DNA from: Bacillota bacterium
Lineage (GTDB): Bacteria; Bacillota; Clostridia; Lachnospirales; Lachnospiraceae
Assembly: GCA_023386315.1 (NCBI GenBank)
Contig: JAEWJZ010000010.1
Location: 1 to 64,000 of the forward strand
DNA: 64,000 bases
Direction: 5' to 3'
The notes under the pieces are model-generated. The model was not told the origin of the DNA. It was given only the letters and a program-made list of their open reading frames with translations, and did not search any database. Position 1 is the stretch's first letter. Each line of letters starts with the position of its first letter. Shown here piece after piece: positions 18,842 through 27,952 of the stretch. The translations under genes and the position numbers were made by a program.

Positions 18842-19306
18842 TTAGTTTTCTTTGATTTTAACAATTACTTTCTTAATGGGAGCTGGTTCACCGGCTGCAG
18901 CCTTGGGCTTATGACCATCCCAGGGATTAAAAATCATATATTCTCCAGACTTTACTACCGCCTTTAAGCCTGGATTTTCATTGTCGTAAAATACAACATC
19001 TTTTTCATCGTTATATGGTACCTTTTCATTCAGTTCATCAATTCTTGCATAGGTCATAATCTCAGAACCGGAAATCACATACTGAATATCTGTATAATTA
19101 TGGTGAGCTTCATACTTCGCTTCTTCCCATGGAATTGTTGTATATTCTACTACATTGGCAAATACATTCTTGCCGTCAATCTCATATTTACCTGGCTCCA
19201 GTTTCTCCAGATCAGTATTCTTAAGAAAATCCACTGCCTTGGCATACCGGCCTTCCACACCAAGGTTTCTGTAAAAATCAAGGTTTTTTGCTGTGTCAAA
19301 AATCAT
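18842..19306 (-). CDS. YhcH/YjgK/YiaL family protein (EbgC-like)
   Basis: This 154-residue cupin-fold protein matches the YhcH/YjgK/YiaL family, with HHNYTDIQYVISGSE (about 70-84) and FNPWDGHKP near 127 supplying conserved His and acidic residues for metal binding. Members act on sugars, for example in sialic-acid catabolism or as the beta subunit of EbgAC. The substrate is unknown because it stands alone. An AAGGAG site precedes the ATG, and a palindrome at 19331-19351 overlaps the likely promoter. Confidence 0.88.
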   Translation of the reverse strand: MIFDTAKNLDFYRNLGVEGRYAKAVDFLKNTDLEKLEPGKYEIDGKNVFANVVEYTTIPWEEAKYEAHHNYTDIQYVISGSEIMTYARIDELNEKVPYNDEKDVVFYDNENPGLKAVVKSGEYMIFNPWDGHKPKAAAGEPAPIKKVIVKIKEN

Positions 19307-19330
19307 ATGAATACTCTCCTTTTATGTATC

Positions 19331-19351
19331 AGTATAGTTTATCAAACTATA
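19331..19351 (-). promoter_or_regulatory. Palindromic operator overlapping the promoter of the YhcH-family gene
   Basis: TATAGTTT-ATC-AAACTATA (19333-19351) is a perfect inverted repeat with 8-base arms. On the minus strand its proximal arm contains TATACT (19331-19336), a good -10 element for the YhcH gene. A dimeric repressor site is inferred; the regulator is unidentified. Confidence 0.6.
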
Positions 19352-19385
19352 GTATACACCTAAAGAAGAATATTTAACAATGTTT

Positions 19386-20273
19386 TTATTTAAAAAATTC
19401 ATGGTTTCCGTGCTGGAACAAATAAGTCAAATGAGAATCGAACCAGCTTATCGCTCCGCTCCTCGATCCCCTTCGATTCATAAAATACAAAGCTCCGTTT
19501 GAATAGTCTTCACCTTCCAGTGCCCGCTTCACACATTCAACGGTATTGCTGGTAACTTCTACGGAATTAATGCTTCCATTGGATACCGGGGAAAACTGGG
19601 AGGGCGAATAAACAACTCCTTTCACCGTACTTGGAAATTTACCGCTTTTTACACGGTTTAAAATCACATTTGCTACAAGAATCTTTCCTTCATCATCGCA
19701 GATTCCAGCTTCTGCCTGAACAATCTTTAACAAGACATTATAGTCTTCATCCGACAGAGACGTGGCATGAACTGCTTTTTCCTCTTCTGCCTTTCTGGCC
19801 GCTTCTTCTTCCGCTTCTTTTGCCTTTTGTGCTTCCTCTGCGGCTTTTTGCGCCTGCCTTTTTGCTTCCTCCTCCAGTGCAATCTGTTCATTCATGCGCT
19901 GGACTCTGGTAAAGGATTCTTCTTCCAGTTCCTGCTTTTGTATGACTTCTTTTTCCAACAGATTTCCAGCGAGCTGCTGTGCCTGCATCTTGGGATCGGT
20001 AAGGTTAATTTGTACTTTTGCTTGTGAAGCTGTTTCCTCTTCTTCAACGTTCTCATCATCTGTAGCGTCTTCTAATGCCCGTGTTTCTGCAAATGCCGTT
20101 AATGCATTTTTTCCGCTGCTTCCAAAACCTGTGGAAGTAAAAGCAATCACTGTTATTACTGCGGCACCTGCCATAAAAACTGCCGAGGAACGATACATTC
20201 GCTTCGTAACCTTTACGGACATTCCTCTGAAGAACTGACTAATCTGCTGAAGGATAGAGCGTAGTGTAAGCAT
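19386..20273 (-). CDS. SleB-type cell wall hydrolase with membrane anchor and coiled coil
   Basis: This 295-residue protein has a membrane segment (about 30-50), a charged alanine- and glutamate-rich coiled coil (about 110-165) and a C-terminal Hydrolase_2 (SleB-like) domain from DEDYNVLLKIVQAEAG to the end, with ILVANVILNRVKSGKFP and GALYFMN motifs. The domain cleaves peptidoglycan and includes spore cortex-lytic SleB and CwlJ. The start is placed at ATG 20273: AGAGGAG is five bases upstream, and the promoter at 20349-20378 excludes the 35 extra codons of the longest frame. The role, vegetative or germination, is undecided. Confidence 0.88.
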   Translation of the reverse strand: MLTLRSILQQISQFFRGMSVKVTKRMYRSSAVFMAGAAVITVIAFTSTGFGSSGKNALTAFAETRALEDATDDENVEEEETASQAKVQINLTDPKMQAQQLAGNLLEKEVIQKQELEEESFTRVQRMNEQIALEEEAKRQAQKAAEEAQKAKEAEEEAARKAEEEKAVHATSLSDEDYNVLLKIVQAEAGICDDEGKILVANVILNRVKSGKFPSTVKGVVYSPSQFSPVSNGSINSVEVTSNTVECVKRALEGEDYSNGALYFMNRRGSRSGAISWFDSHLTYLFQHGNHEFFK

Positions 20274-20348
20274 AAATACTCCTCTTTCTCTAATCTCATT
20301 TGCCTGGGCTGCGGACAGAACCGTACCCGTTTCTTTGTGTCGTCCGTA

Positions 20349-20378
20349 ATTATAGAAGAATCCCGTTAAAAAAGTCAA
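20349..20378 (-). promoter_or_regulatory. Promoter of the SleB-like hydrolase gene
   Basis: The minus strand has TTGACT (20373-20378), 18 bases, and TATAAT (20349-20354). It fixes the gene's start at the downstream ATG and leaves an untranslated leader of roughly 70 bases. Confidence 0.75.
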
Positions 20379-20574
20379 TGGCTGTTTAACATTTTTGTGA
20401 TAATTTAACTTGTTAATTTTTTTGTGTTTTTATTTTTTTGTAAGATATACACTATTTTTACTTGTACATATGTAATTTTTTTGTATTAAATATGTGTTAA
20501 CATTTTACAATAGTATTACATTTCTGTTAATTATTAACCCGGAAGTATTCAGCCTGTCCGGTCTCTTTTTTGTT
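20379..20574. other. Very AT-rich intergenic stretch
   Basis: This 196-base region between the hydrolase and ybaK consists largely of T-runs with no convincing reading frame or hairpin. It could act as an UP-element-like or curved region upstream of the hydrolase promoter; nothing specific is recognised. Confidence 0.5.
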
Positions 20575-21066
20575 TTATGTAAACTGATCTGCCATAAATG
20601 ATGAAAATTTACCCTGAATAAAGGCAGCCAGTTTCTGGGGTGCAATGACAATCTGCTGCCCTCTTATACCTGCACTGACTACAATTTCAGAATAATTTTC
20701 CGCTGATGCATCAATCCAGGTTGGAAAGTGTTTTTTCATTCCAACAGGAGAACAGCCACCTCTAATGTATCCGGTCACAGACTGTAAATCCTTTACTGAA
20801 ATCATTTCTACCTTTTTATCCCCTGTGAGTTTTGCTGTCTTTTTTAAATCCACCTCACCGTCCACAGGAATACAGCAGACAAAATATCCCGTTTTTTCTC
20901 CTTTTAATACAAGAGTTTTAAATACACTACCATGATCGACACCAAGCATATCGGCTGCATGGCTGCCTGATAAGTCGTGCTCATCTACGGTATATTCCCT
21001 GGTGTCATATTCAATCCCTGCTTTATCAAGCATTCGCATCGCGTTTGTTTTTATCATATCACTCAC
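20575..21066 (-). CDS. ybaK: Cys-tRNA(Pro)/Cys-tRNA(Cys) deacylase YbaK
   Basis: This 163-residue protein belongs to the YbaK/EbsC family, which removes cysteine wrongly attached to tRNA(Pro). Family features are the GSVFKTLVLKG segment with the key Lys (about 46-56) and GYIRGGCSPVGMKK (about 98-111). It acts in trans and needs no synthetase fusion. It is a single gene, divergent from the LysR gene. The 5' region holds an oddly oriented hairpin at 21116-21148. Confidence 0.93.
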   Translation of the reverse strand: MSDMIKTNAMRMLDKAGIEYDTREYTVDEHDLSGSHAADMLGVDHGSVFKTLVLKGEKTGYFVCCIPVDGEVDLKKTAKLTGDKKVEMISVKDLQSVTGYIRGGCSPVGMKKHFPTWIDASAENYSEIVVSAGIRGQQIVIAPQKLAAFIQGKFSSFMADQFT

Positions 21067-21115
21067 TCCTGCCTCTTTTTTATCCTATAAAAGAGGTCCT
21101 TTCCCTGCATAGTAT

Positions 21116-21148
21116 CAGGGGCAGACCTGTATTCTGCCCCTGTTTTTT
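21116..21148 (+). terminator. Terminator-like hairpin pointing away from ybaK
   Basis: CAGGGGCAGA (21116-21125) and TCTGCCCCTG (21133-21142) pair perfectly and are followed by six T on the plus strand, a textbook intrinsic terminator. No plus-strand gene precedes it; the preceding DNA is the minus-strand ybaK gene. It may end an antisense or divergent transcript, or fold in the ybaK leader. Confidence 0.7.
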
Positions 21149-21258
21149 ACACATTTACATCATAATAAGAAAAACTTCTTTTGTCCAGTGAAAGCTTTCA
21201 TCGGTTTTTACTGTCACACAAATCACTACAGGTGTCCTGTAAACTCAAATTTTCTGGC

Positions 21259-21288
21259 TTTACTTTCCCTTATGGTTCCTGCTATAAT
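21259..21288 (+). promoter_or_regulatory. Promoter of the LysR regulator gene
   Basis: TTTACT (21259-21264), an 18-base spacer and a perfect TATAAT (21283-21288) precede the gene by about 60 bases. A second AT-rich block with TATAGT and TATAAT repeats follows, so the true start is uncertain. Confidence 0.5.
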
Positions 21289-21349
21289 ACATATATATAG
21301 TATAGTGTTATAATATAATAAATAGTTATAAAATGAAAGGATTTTTAAC

Positions 21350-22249
21350 ATGGATCAGAATCTTTCCCAATATAAGATTTTTTATGAAGTGGCAAAAGCA
21401 GGTAATATTTCCAAAGCGGCAAAAGAACTGTTTATCAGCCAGCCGGCGATTAGTAAATCTATCAGTAAGCTGGAAGATAATTTAGACGTGGCATTATTTA
21501 CCCGTAATTCCAGAGGGGTACAGCTTACGGAAGAAGGAAAGCTGCTGTTTCATCACACAAAAACTGCCTTTGAAGCGTTAAACAGAGGGGAACTTGAACT
21601 GAAAAGAGTGAAAGATTTCAATATCGGACACTTGAGAATCGGTGTCAGCAATACACTGTGCAAATACATTCTCCTTCCTTATTTAAAAGGTTTTATTGAG
21701 AAATATCCTCACATTAAGATCACCATTGAAAGCCAGTCTACCTCCCACACGGTAGCGATGCTGGAACAGCAGCAGATCGACCTGGGACTGATCGCAGAGC
21801 CTTCCAACCGCCGTCCTCTTTTATTCAATCCGGTCATGGAGATTCAGGATATCTTTGTAAGTACAAACGCATACCTGGAAAATCTGTATTTAAGAGAAGG
21901 TAAGAATGCTGATTTATTTCAGACAGGCAACATCCTCCTATTGGATAAAAATAATATGACAAGGAAGTATATTGACGAATATTTAAACGAAAATCAGATT
22001 ATTCCCAATCAACTTCTGGAAGTTACTACCATGGATTTACTGATAGAATTCGCCAAAATCGGACTTGGCATCGGCTGTGTGATTAAAGAATTTGTTCAGG
22101 ATGAACTTGATAAAAAGGAACTGATCGAGATTCCCATGATTTCCGGCATTAAGAAACGAACGGTAGGATTTGCCTATAACCCGGCCACCGTATCCACCGC
22201 AATGGAAATTTTCTTTGAAGCAATGCAAAAGGCAGGAATCAGAGGCTAA
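21350..22249 (+). CDS. LysR-family transcriptional regulator
   Basis: This 299-residue LysR regulator has an N-terminal winged helix-turn-helix (about 3-62, with KAAKELFISQPAISKSISKLE) and a periplasmic-binding-like effector domain from about 90. It is convergent with ilvC rather than divergent, so it is not obviously an IlvY analogue. Its own upstream region, shared with ybaK, is the likeliest autoregulatory site. The effector is unknown. AAAGGA precedes the ATG. Confidence 0.9.
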   Translation: MDQNLSQYKIFYEVAKAGNISKAAKELFISQPAISKSISKLEDNLDVALFTRNSRGVQLTEEGKLLFHHTKTAFEALNRGELELKRVKDFNIGHLRIGVSNTLCKYILLPYLKGFIEKYPHIKITIESQSTSHTVAMLEQQQIDLGLIAEPSNRRPLLFNPVMEIQDIFVSTNAYLENLYLREGKNADLFQTGNILLLDKNNMTRKYIDEYLNENQIIPNQLLEVTTMDLLIEFAKIGLGIGCVIKEFVQDELDKKELIEIPMISGIKKRTVGFAYNPATVSTAMEIFFEAMQKAGIRG

Positions 22250-22260
22250 TATACCACAAA

Positions 22261-22316
22261 AAAGGCTGATACAAAAGAGAAACATTCAATCTGCTTTCTC
22301 TTTTTATCAGCCTTTT
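22261..22316. terminator. Bidirectional terminator between the LysR gene and ilvC
   Basis: AAAGGCTGATA and TATCAGCCTTT form the outer stem, with an inner AAAGAGAAA/TTTCTCTTT stem. A- and T-runs flank it, so it can end transcripts from either side. Confidence 0.85.
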
Positions 22317-22337
22317 ATATGTTACACTAAGGTAAAA

Positions 22338-23435
<1,098 letters not shown>

Positions 23436-23457
23436 CTAGCTAACAAATGCAGACTGC

Positions 23458-23958
23458 CTATGGCAGATAGCGGATATCGTCGGATCCTCTGGAAAGTCCG
23501 GTCAGACCGGTCCTTGCCAACTCTAAAATCTCATAATCGCCAAGGAGGTTAATCAGCGCATCCAGCTTTGACTGGTCGCCTGTCAGCATGACGGTTAAAG
23601 AATCTCTTCCCACATCGACGATGGTAGCTCTGAAAATATCTGCAATGGCACTGATCGCCTGACGCTCATTTGCGTTGGCGCGGACCTTTACAAGTATGAG
23701 CTCACGGTAAACAGAATGCCCAGGCTTTAATTCTTTAATATCCCTGACATCTTCCAGCTTTCTCAGCTGCTTTTCAATCTGATCCAGGATCTCCTGTTCG
23801 CCCACAGAAACAACTGTCATCCTCGAATATCTCTCATCCGCAGTTACTCCTACCGTAAGGCTCTCAATGTTATAGCCACGGCGGCTGAACAGTCCGGCTA
23901 CACGGCTTAAAACGCCGGCAGTGTTATCAACCAACAATGATAATACGATTCTTTCCAT
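23458..23958 (-). CDS. ilvN: Acetolactate synthase small (regulatory) subunit
   Basis: This 166-residue protein has an N-terminal ACT domain (about 3-77, RIVLSLLVDNTAGVLSRVAG) and the C-terminal ALS small-subunit domain. It binds valine and confers feedback inhibition on the IlvB catalytic subunit. No ilvB lies next to it, so the catalytic subunit must be encoded elsewhere. It is transcribed with ilvC from a promoter at 23990-24018. No T-box or attenuator was found in the short leader. Confidence 0.94.
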   Translation of the reverse strand: MERIVLSLLVDNTAGVLSRVAGLFSRRGYNIESLTVGVTADERYSRMTVVSVGEQEILDQIEKQLRKLEDVRDIKELKPGHSVYRELILVKVRANANERQAISAIADIFRATIVDVGRDSLTVMLTGDQSKLDALINLLGDYEILELARTGLTGLSRGSDDIRYLP

Positions 23959-23989
23959 TCATATCCCTGCCTTTTTGTATAATATTTAA

Positions 23990-24018
23990 ATGATAACAAT
24001 GTAACTGTTATTTGTCAA
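23990..24018 (-). promoter_or_regulatory. Promoter of ilvN-ilvC
   Basis: The minus strand shows a perfect TTGACA (24013-24018), 17 bases, and TATCAT (23990-23995), about 32 bases before ilvN. Confidence 0.75.
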
Positions 24019-24057
24019 CTAAATAATAGGAATGTGTATTATAATCTGAAGTTATAC

Positions 24058-24999
24058 CTATAGACAGATCTGATCATTTTCTTCCATATCAACAACCGGA
24101 TTCACGTGAACCATGCAATGCTTCACATCAGGAAAGTGTTCTTCTATGCAAAGATGCACCTTCTCTGCAATTTCATGTGATCTTACCAGCTCCAGCTTTC
24201 CTTCTGCTGCTATTTCTATATCCACATATACCTTTGCTCCAAACATTCTCGTCCTGATGTCATCAATCCGTTTCACACCCATAATTGACATTGCAAATTC
24301 CCTCATCTTCTGCACGGTTTCTTCATCACAGGATTTATCTATCATTTTATCCATGGAATCACGGAATATATCAATTGCCGCCTTTCCGATAAAAATACAG
24401 ATTACGATACTGGCCAGAGGATCCAGAACAGGGACTCCCATTCTTGCCCCTGCAATGCCCACCATGGCACCCACTGACGACAAAGCATCCGAGCGATGGT
24501 GCCAGGCATCTGCCATCACTGCTCCTGAATTTATCTTTTTGGCTGCTGCCCTGGTATACCAGTACATCCATTCCTTAACAACAATGGATAAAATTGCTGC
24601 GAAAAAAGCAACCATGCCGGGGATGGGGGCTGATTTCCCATTCTGTCCCATGATTGTCTTTATCCCCGTCATACCGATTGCAGCTCCAGTTGCCATCAGC
24701 AATGATGCAAGTATGACAGAGGCCACACATTCCATGCGGTCATGACCGTATGGATGCTCCTTATCCGATTTCTTATCTGCCAGATGTACTCCGATCATAA
24801 CAATAAATGTGCTGAAAACATCTGAGGCGGAATGAACTGCATCCGAAACCATGGCACCGGAATGGCCAAGGATTCCCGCTGTCATTTTAAAGGCAGAAAG
24901 CAGCAGATTTATTCCAATGCTGACCGTTGATACATGCATGGCAATGCTTTTTCCATCTTTTTCTTTCTTCTTTCCGATTATACGCCTCATAAACTTCAC
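24058..24999 (-). CDS. Cation diffusion facilitator exporter under NiCo riboswitch control
   Basis: This 313-residue CDF transporter has about six membrane helices (residues 20-210). HHRSDALSS (about 168-176) is a HxxxD metal-site motif and MVSDAVHSASD (about 50-60) is its partner in helix 2. A cytoplasmic ferredoxin-like C-terminal domain follows. It is expected to expel divalent metal ions in exchange for protons. The NiCo-class riboswitch upstream indicates that the substrate is cobalt, nickel or possibly ferrous iron rather than zinc; this is an inference from the regulator, not from transporter residues. A minus-strand promoter for ilvN lies just downstream. Confidence 0.92.
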   Translation of the reverse strand: MKFMRRIIGKKKEKDGKSIAMHVSTVSIGINLLLSAFKMTAGILGHSGAMVSDAVHSASDVFSTFIVMIGVHLADKKSDKEHPYGHDRMECVASVILASLLMATGAAIGMTGIKTIMGQNGKSAPIPGMVAFFAAILSIVVKEWMYWYTRAAAKKINSGAVMADAWHHRSDALSSVGAMVGIAGARMGVPVLDPLASIVICIFIGKAAIDIFRDSMDKMIDKSCDEETVQKMREFAMSIMGVKRIDDIRTRMFGAKVYVDIEIAAEGKLELVRSHEIAEKVHLCIEEHFPDVKHCMVHVNPVVDMEENDQICL

Positions 25000-25060
25000 C
25001 CCCGTGAAATAAGATTACCCCATGTCACCTGCATTCACTCCATAGAATTGTAGATAAATA

Positions 25061-25110
25061 AAAATGCACCTGTGGAACAATTAGAGTTAACTACTGTCCC
25101 ACAGATGCAT
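25061..25110 (-). terminator. Riboswitch-controlled terminator upstream of the CDF gene
   Basis: ATGCATCTGTGG (25099-25110, read on the minus strand) pairs with CCACAGGTGCAT (25064-25075) and is followed by TTTTTATTTATC. Its 5' arm is also the last strand of the NiCo aptamer, so aptamer and terminator exclude each other. Confidence 0.9.
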
Positions 25111-25180
25111 GAAAGTCATCTGCTGCTGCACGAGGCAACCCGGCTTACAGCTTTAAAAGCTGATGCCTGCTCAGTTTGTA
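25090..25180 (-). promoter_or_regulatory. NiCo (czcD) riboswitch
   Basis: The minus strand carries AACTGAGCAGGCA, a variable hairpin with AGCTTTTAAAGCT, then AAGCCGGGTTGC, GCAGCAGATGA and finally CATCTGTGGGACAGT. These blocks follow, in order, the conserved core of the NiCo riboswitch four-way junction that binds two or more Co(II) or Ni(II) ions. Later work reports that members of the class also respond to Fe(II). The last helix (CAGATGA/TCATGCATCTG) competes with the terminator at 25061-25110, so metal binding should permit read-through into the exporter gene. Confidence 0.95.
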
Positions 25181-25216
25181 CTGTAGAGTTATGTGCAGTG
25201 CAAAGAGTTTTTTTAT

Positions 25217-25245
25217 TTATTACCAAAACAGAGCGATCCAGTCAA
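25217..25245 (-). promoter_or_regulatory. Promoter of the NiCo riboswitch and CDF gene
   Basis: The minus strand shows TTGACT (25240-25245), 17 bases, and TAATAA (25217-25222), so transcription starts about 35 bases before the aptamer. Confidence 0.65.
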
Positions 25246-25311
25246 TCTGCATTTTCCGCTGACCTGGCTTCTGTAATAGGATATGAACGGTCTTCTGTAA
25301 AAGTTACAATG

Positions 25312-25908
25312 TTACGTATAATCAATGATGCAATATTCATAGGCATTGATTACAACAGTACTGCCGTACTGATCTTCTCTCTTAAAAGCATTACCATAGT
25401 TGGCATGAATATGGCCATGGAAAAAATATTTAGGAGAATACTTGTCCATCAAAGCCTTAAAGCAGGAAAATCCGCGATGGGGAAGATCCGGCAGGTCGTT
25501 AAGTTCAAAAGCAGGCGCATGGGTTACCAGTATGTCAAACCCCTTATTTTTCTTTAACTTCCACCACATGCGCTTAATCCTCTGCTCCATTTTCTTTTCT
25601 GTAAACTGATCGGGTGAACCCGGAATATATTCCATGGAACCACCCAGCCCCAAAATTCTGATTCCATTGAAGGTAACAATCTCATCTTCAATGCAGATAC
25701 ACCCCTCCGGAGGACAGGTCTGATACTGACAATCATGGTTACCCCGTACATAAAAGACCGGTGCATGGGAACATGTGGCAAAAAAAGTCAGATAATTCGC
25801 TCTTAAATCCCCACAGGAAATGATTAAATCAATATCTTTCAGTTTCTCCGGTGTATAGTATTCGTAGAGTGACTTGGACTCATGATCCGCCAGTACCAGA
25901 ATTTTCAC
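25312..25908 (-). CDS. Calcineurin-like metallophosphoesterase
   Basis: This 198-residue protein shows the metallophosphoesterase motifs in order: ADHES at the N-terminus (a variant of DxH), SCGDLR (about 31-36), RGNHD (about 55-59), THAPAFE (about 129) and GHIHANYG (about 160), which together bind two metal ions. It resembles small YfcE/MJ0936-type phosphodiesterases; the substrate is unknown. Its start overlaps the end of the ParB-like/BMP gene by 29 bases, implying coupled translation and perhaps a shared function. Confidence 0.87.
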   Translation of the reverse strand: MKILVLADHESKSLYEYYTPEKLKDIDLIISCGDLRANYLTFFATCSHAPVFYVRGNHDCQYQTCPPEGCICIEDEIVTFNGIRILGLGGSMEYIPGSPDQFTEKKMEQRIKRMWWKLKKNKGFDILVTHAPAFELNDLPDLPHRGFSCFKALMDKYSPKYFFHGHIHANYGNAFKREDQYGSTVVINAYEYCIIDYT

Positions 25909-27871
25909 GCTGCAGTTCCTCCGTATCCATATTCTCGTATATTGTCTGACCCTGAAGACGGACCAATGACCGGGCTTCCTCTGTTAATTCCTCAAAATCA
26001 GGAATCTGCCCCACAACATTTTCCGTAAGCCAGTTCATCGTGGTAATCTCCTCCGGTGTAAGGCTTAAACCTTCTTCACACTGAATCGTTCCATCCTGAG
26101 AATAGATAGTTCCTACAAACGGCTGGAAACTTCCTGCCCGAATGGAATTTTTCAAAAATGTAATCAGCCTGTTTGTGCCATGAGGCAGATTCTGGGAGCA
26201 GATCACATCGATAACATCCGCAGACATGCCCCACCAGTAGTTAATCGCCTGCTTTCCTTTCATTTCCTTCCGGTCAACGGATCCATGGCAGGTGAGATTT
26301 ACGATTTTTTCATAGAACTTCCCCCAATGCCAGATGGGAGTAGCCAGATTTTTAAGTCTTCCATCAGGAGCTTTCTGATAAAGTCCGTATTCTCTTGTAG
26401 GCGCCTGAGGCGTGATCATATCGTCTCCGGAAATAAAGCGGATGCCTTCCCTTTCAAGTTCTGCCTGAGCATCCCGCCCGGTAATCCTGGACCATTCTAA
26501 ATAAACTTTTGCATATGGATTAATCATTCTTGCCCCCAATGCAAATGCATTGATATTGGCAATGGTGCCGTATATGGGATAATCAGCAATATAGCCCAGT
26601 TTGTCATCCCGCGACATGGAAGCAGCCAGAGCACCCATCAGAAATTTTGATTCATACATTCTTCCATAATAAGTACAGACAGAAGAATAGGACATATTGA
26701 CAGAGCAGTTGAAAACCTTTATTTCCGGATGGTCGATTGCTGCCTTCACACTTAAGTTGATCATCTGGGAGGCCGTGGTAAATATCATGTTGCACCCGCC
26801 TTCAATTGCCGCGTCGATTGCCTTAGCCGTCTCCTCTTCTGAATCTGCATGAAAGAAGACCTTAGTCTCTGTCTTTCCATCAAACGCCTGTTCCAGATAC
26901 ATCCTTCCCAGCTCATGACCATAAGTCCAGCTGGAAGTCTCCGCTGTTTTTGCATGTATAAACGCTATTTTTAACATGGAGGGATCAATCACCGGATTAG
27001 GAAGCAGCCAGTTAATCAGCTTCATCGTGGTGTTATCCGATCCTTCACTGGCCTCTTCCGGCTGTTCTACCAGCGCAATCTTATTGCCTCTGGAAGAAAG
27101 AAGAAGTTCATCCTTAATTTTAACCAGATCCTTCTTAATCTGCTTTTCCACCCGGTCTTTCACCGACTTGTATCCAAGCAGTTCCACATAGACTAAAAAT
27201 GCATCGGAACAGGTCATGTCATAATCATCACCGCCGAATGTATGAAAAGCTTTGGAAAAACGGTCATAGGCAGACTTAAAGATCAGTCTGTCATCTTCGC
27301 TCCACTGTTCATCCGGAACTTTATTCATCGCCTTTAAAAGTCTGTCATAACTTCCTTCCTTGCTAAACCAGATATCGCAGTTAAAGGAAACCTGATAAAA
27401 GTCAAGGAATTCATAATAAAGACGGTTATTTAAATCATCGGTACGTCTGGGAATCATCCGGATCACCGAGGCGGCGATACTGAATGCCCCCACATATTTT
27501 AATACACTGACCCTTTTATTTCCTTCCTGAACATAGTACTGATTCATAAACTCATAGACAACAATCGGGTCATGAATTCCTTCCTGAATCTGATGGTCAT
27601 ACAGATAGGCCCATTTCGCTCCAAATTCGGATTTTTCCGACAAAAGCGGCATAAAATTACTGGCAAATGCATTAGTACGCCCCTCTGTTTTGGTGCCTAC
27701 CACCTTTTCAAGAGGAATGTCCATAATCCCTAAATTGACTTCAGAAACAATATCCGAATAAGATAAGATATCATCTAACACAGGCAGATACGGATACTCT
27801 CCTCTTGATACGGATGCCTGGTACTGCCTTCGCCCTTTTCTTAATGCCCCTACATAATCATATAGTGCCAT
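25880..27871 (-). CDS. Fusion of ParB-like N-terminus and BMP (PnrA/Med-like) ligand-binding domain
   Basis: This 663-residue protein has no signal peptide or lipobox. Residues about 45-140 resemble a ParB/Srx-like fold, with IPLEKVVGTKTEGR, DPIVVYEFMNQYYVQ and EGNKRVSVLKYVGA. From about 300 there is a BMP domain related to the nucleoside-binding PnrA and Med proteins (LKIAFIHAKTAETSSWTYGHELGR, FALGARMINPY). BMP proteins are normally secreted lipoproteins of ABC importers, so an intracellular fused version suggests a cytoplasmic sensor of a nucleoside-like ligand. That is inference. It overlaps the phosphoesterase gene. AGGAGG lies before the ATG. Confidence 0.8.
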   Translation of the reverse strand: MALYDYVGALRKGRRQYQASVSRGEYPYLPVLDDILSYSDIVSEVNLGIMDIPLEKVVGTKTEGRTNAFASNFMPLLSEKSEFGAKWAYLYDHQIQEGIHDPIVVYEFMNQYYVQEGNKRVSVLKYVGAFSIAASVIRMIPRRTDDLNNRLYYEFLDFYQVSFNCDIWFSKEGSYDRLLKAMNKVPDEQWSEDDRLIFKSAYDRFSKAFHTFGGDDYDMTCSDAFLVYVELLGYKSVKDRVEKQIKKDLVKIKDELLLSSRGNKIALVEQPEEASEGSDNTTMKLINWLLPNPVIDPSMLKIAFIHAKTAETSSWTYGHELGRMYLEQAFDGKTETKVFFHADSEEETAKAIDAAIEGGCNMIFTTASQMINLSVKAAIDHPEIKVFNCSVNMSYSSVCTYYGRMYESKFLMGALAASMSRDDKLGYIADYPIYGTIANINAFALGARMINPYAKVYLEWSRITGRDAQAELEREGIRFISGDDMITPQAPTREYGLYQKAPDGRLKNLATPIWHWGKFYEKIVNLTCHGSVDRKEMKGKQAINYWWGMSADVIDVICSQNLPHGTNRLITFLKNSIRAGSFQPFVGTIYSQDGTIQCEEGLSLTPEEITTMNWLTENVVGQIPDFEELTEEARSLVRLQGQTIYENMDTEELQRENSGTGGS

Positions 27872-27952
27872 CCGCAGTTTCCTCCCATTATTTTATACCC
27901 CTATTTTACCATCCAATCAGCGTTCTGTACAGACAGGCAATGATCCCCTCTT

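Noticed and set aside
25072-25557. A 161-residue plus-strand open frame between the CDF gene and the phosphoesterase gene
   Set aside because: It runs antisense across the NiCo riboswitch, its promoter and the 3' end of the phosphoesterase gene, has no ribosome-binding site and no recognisable protein features.
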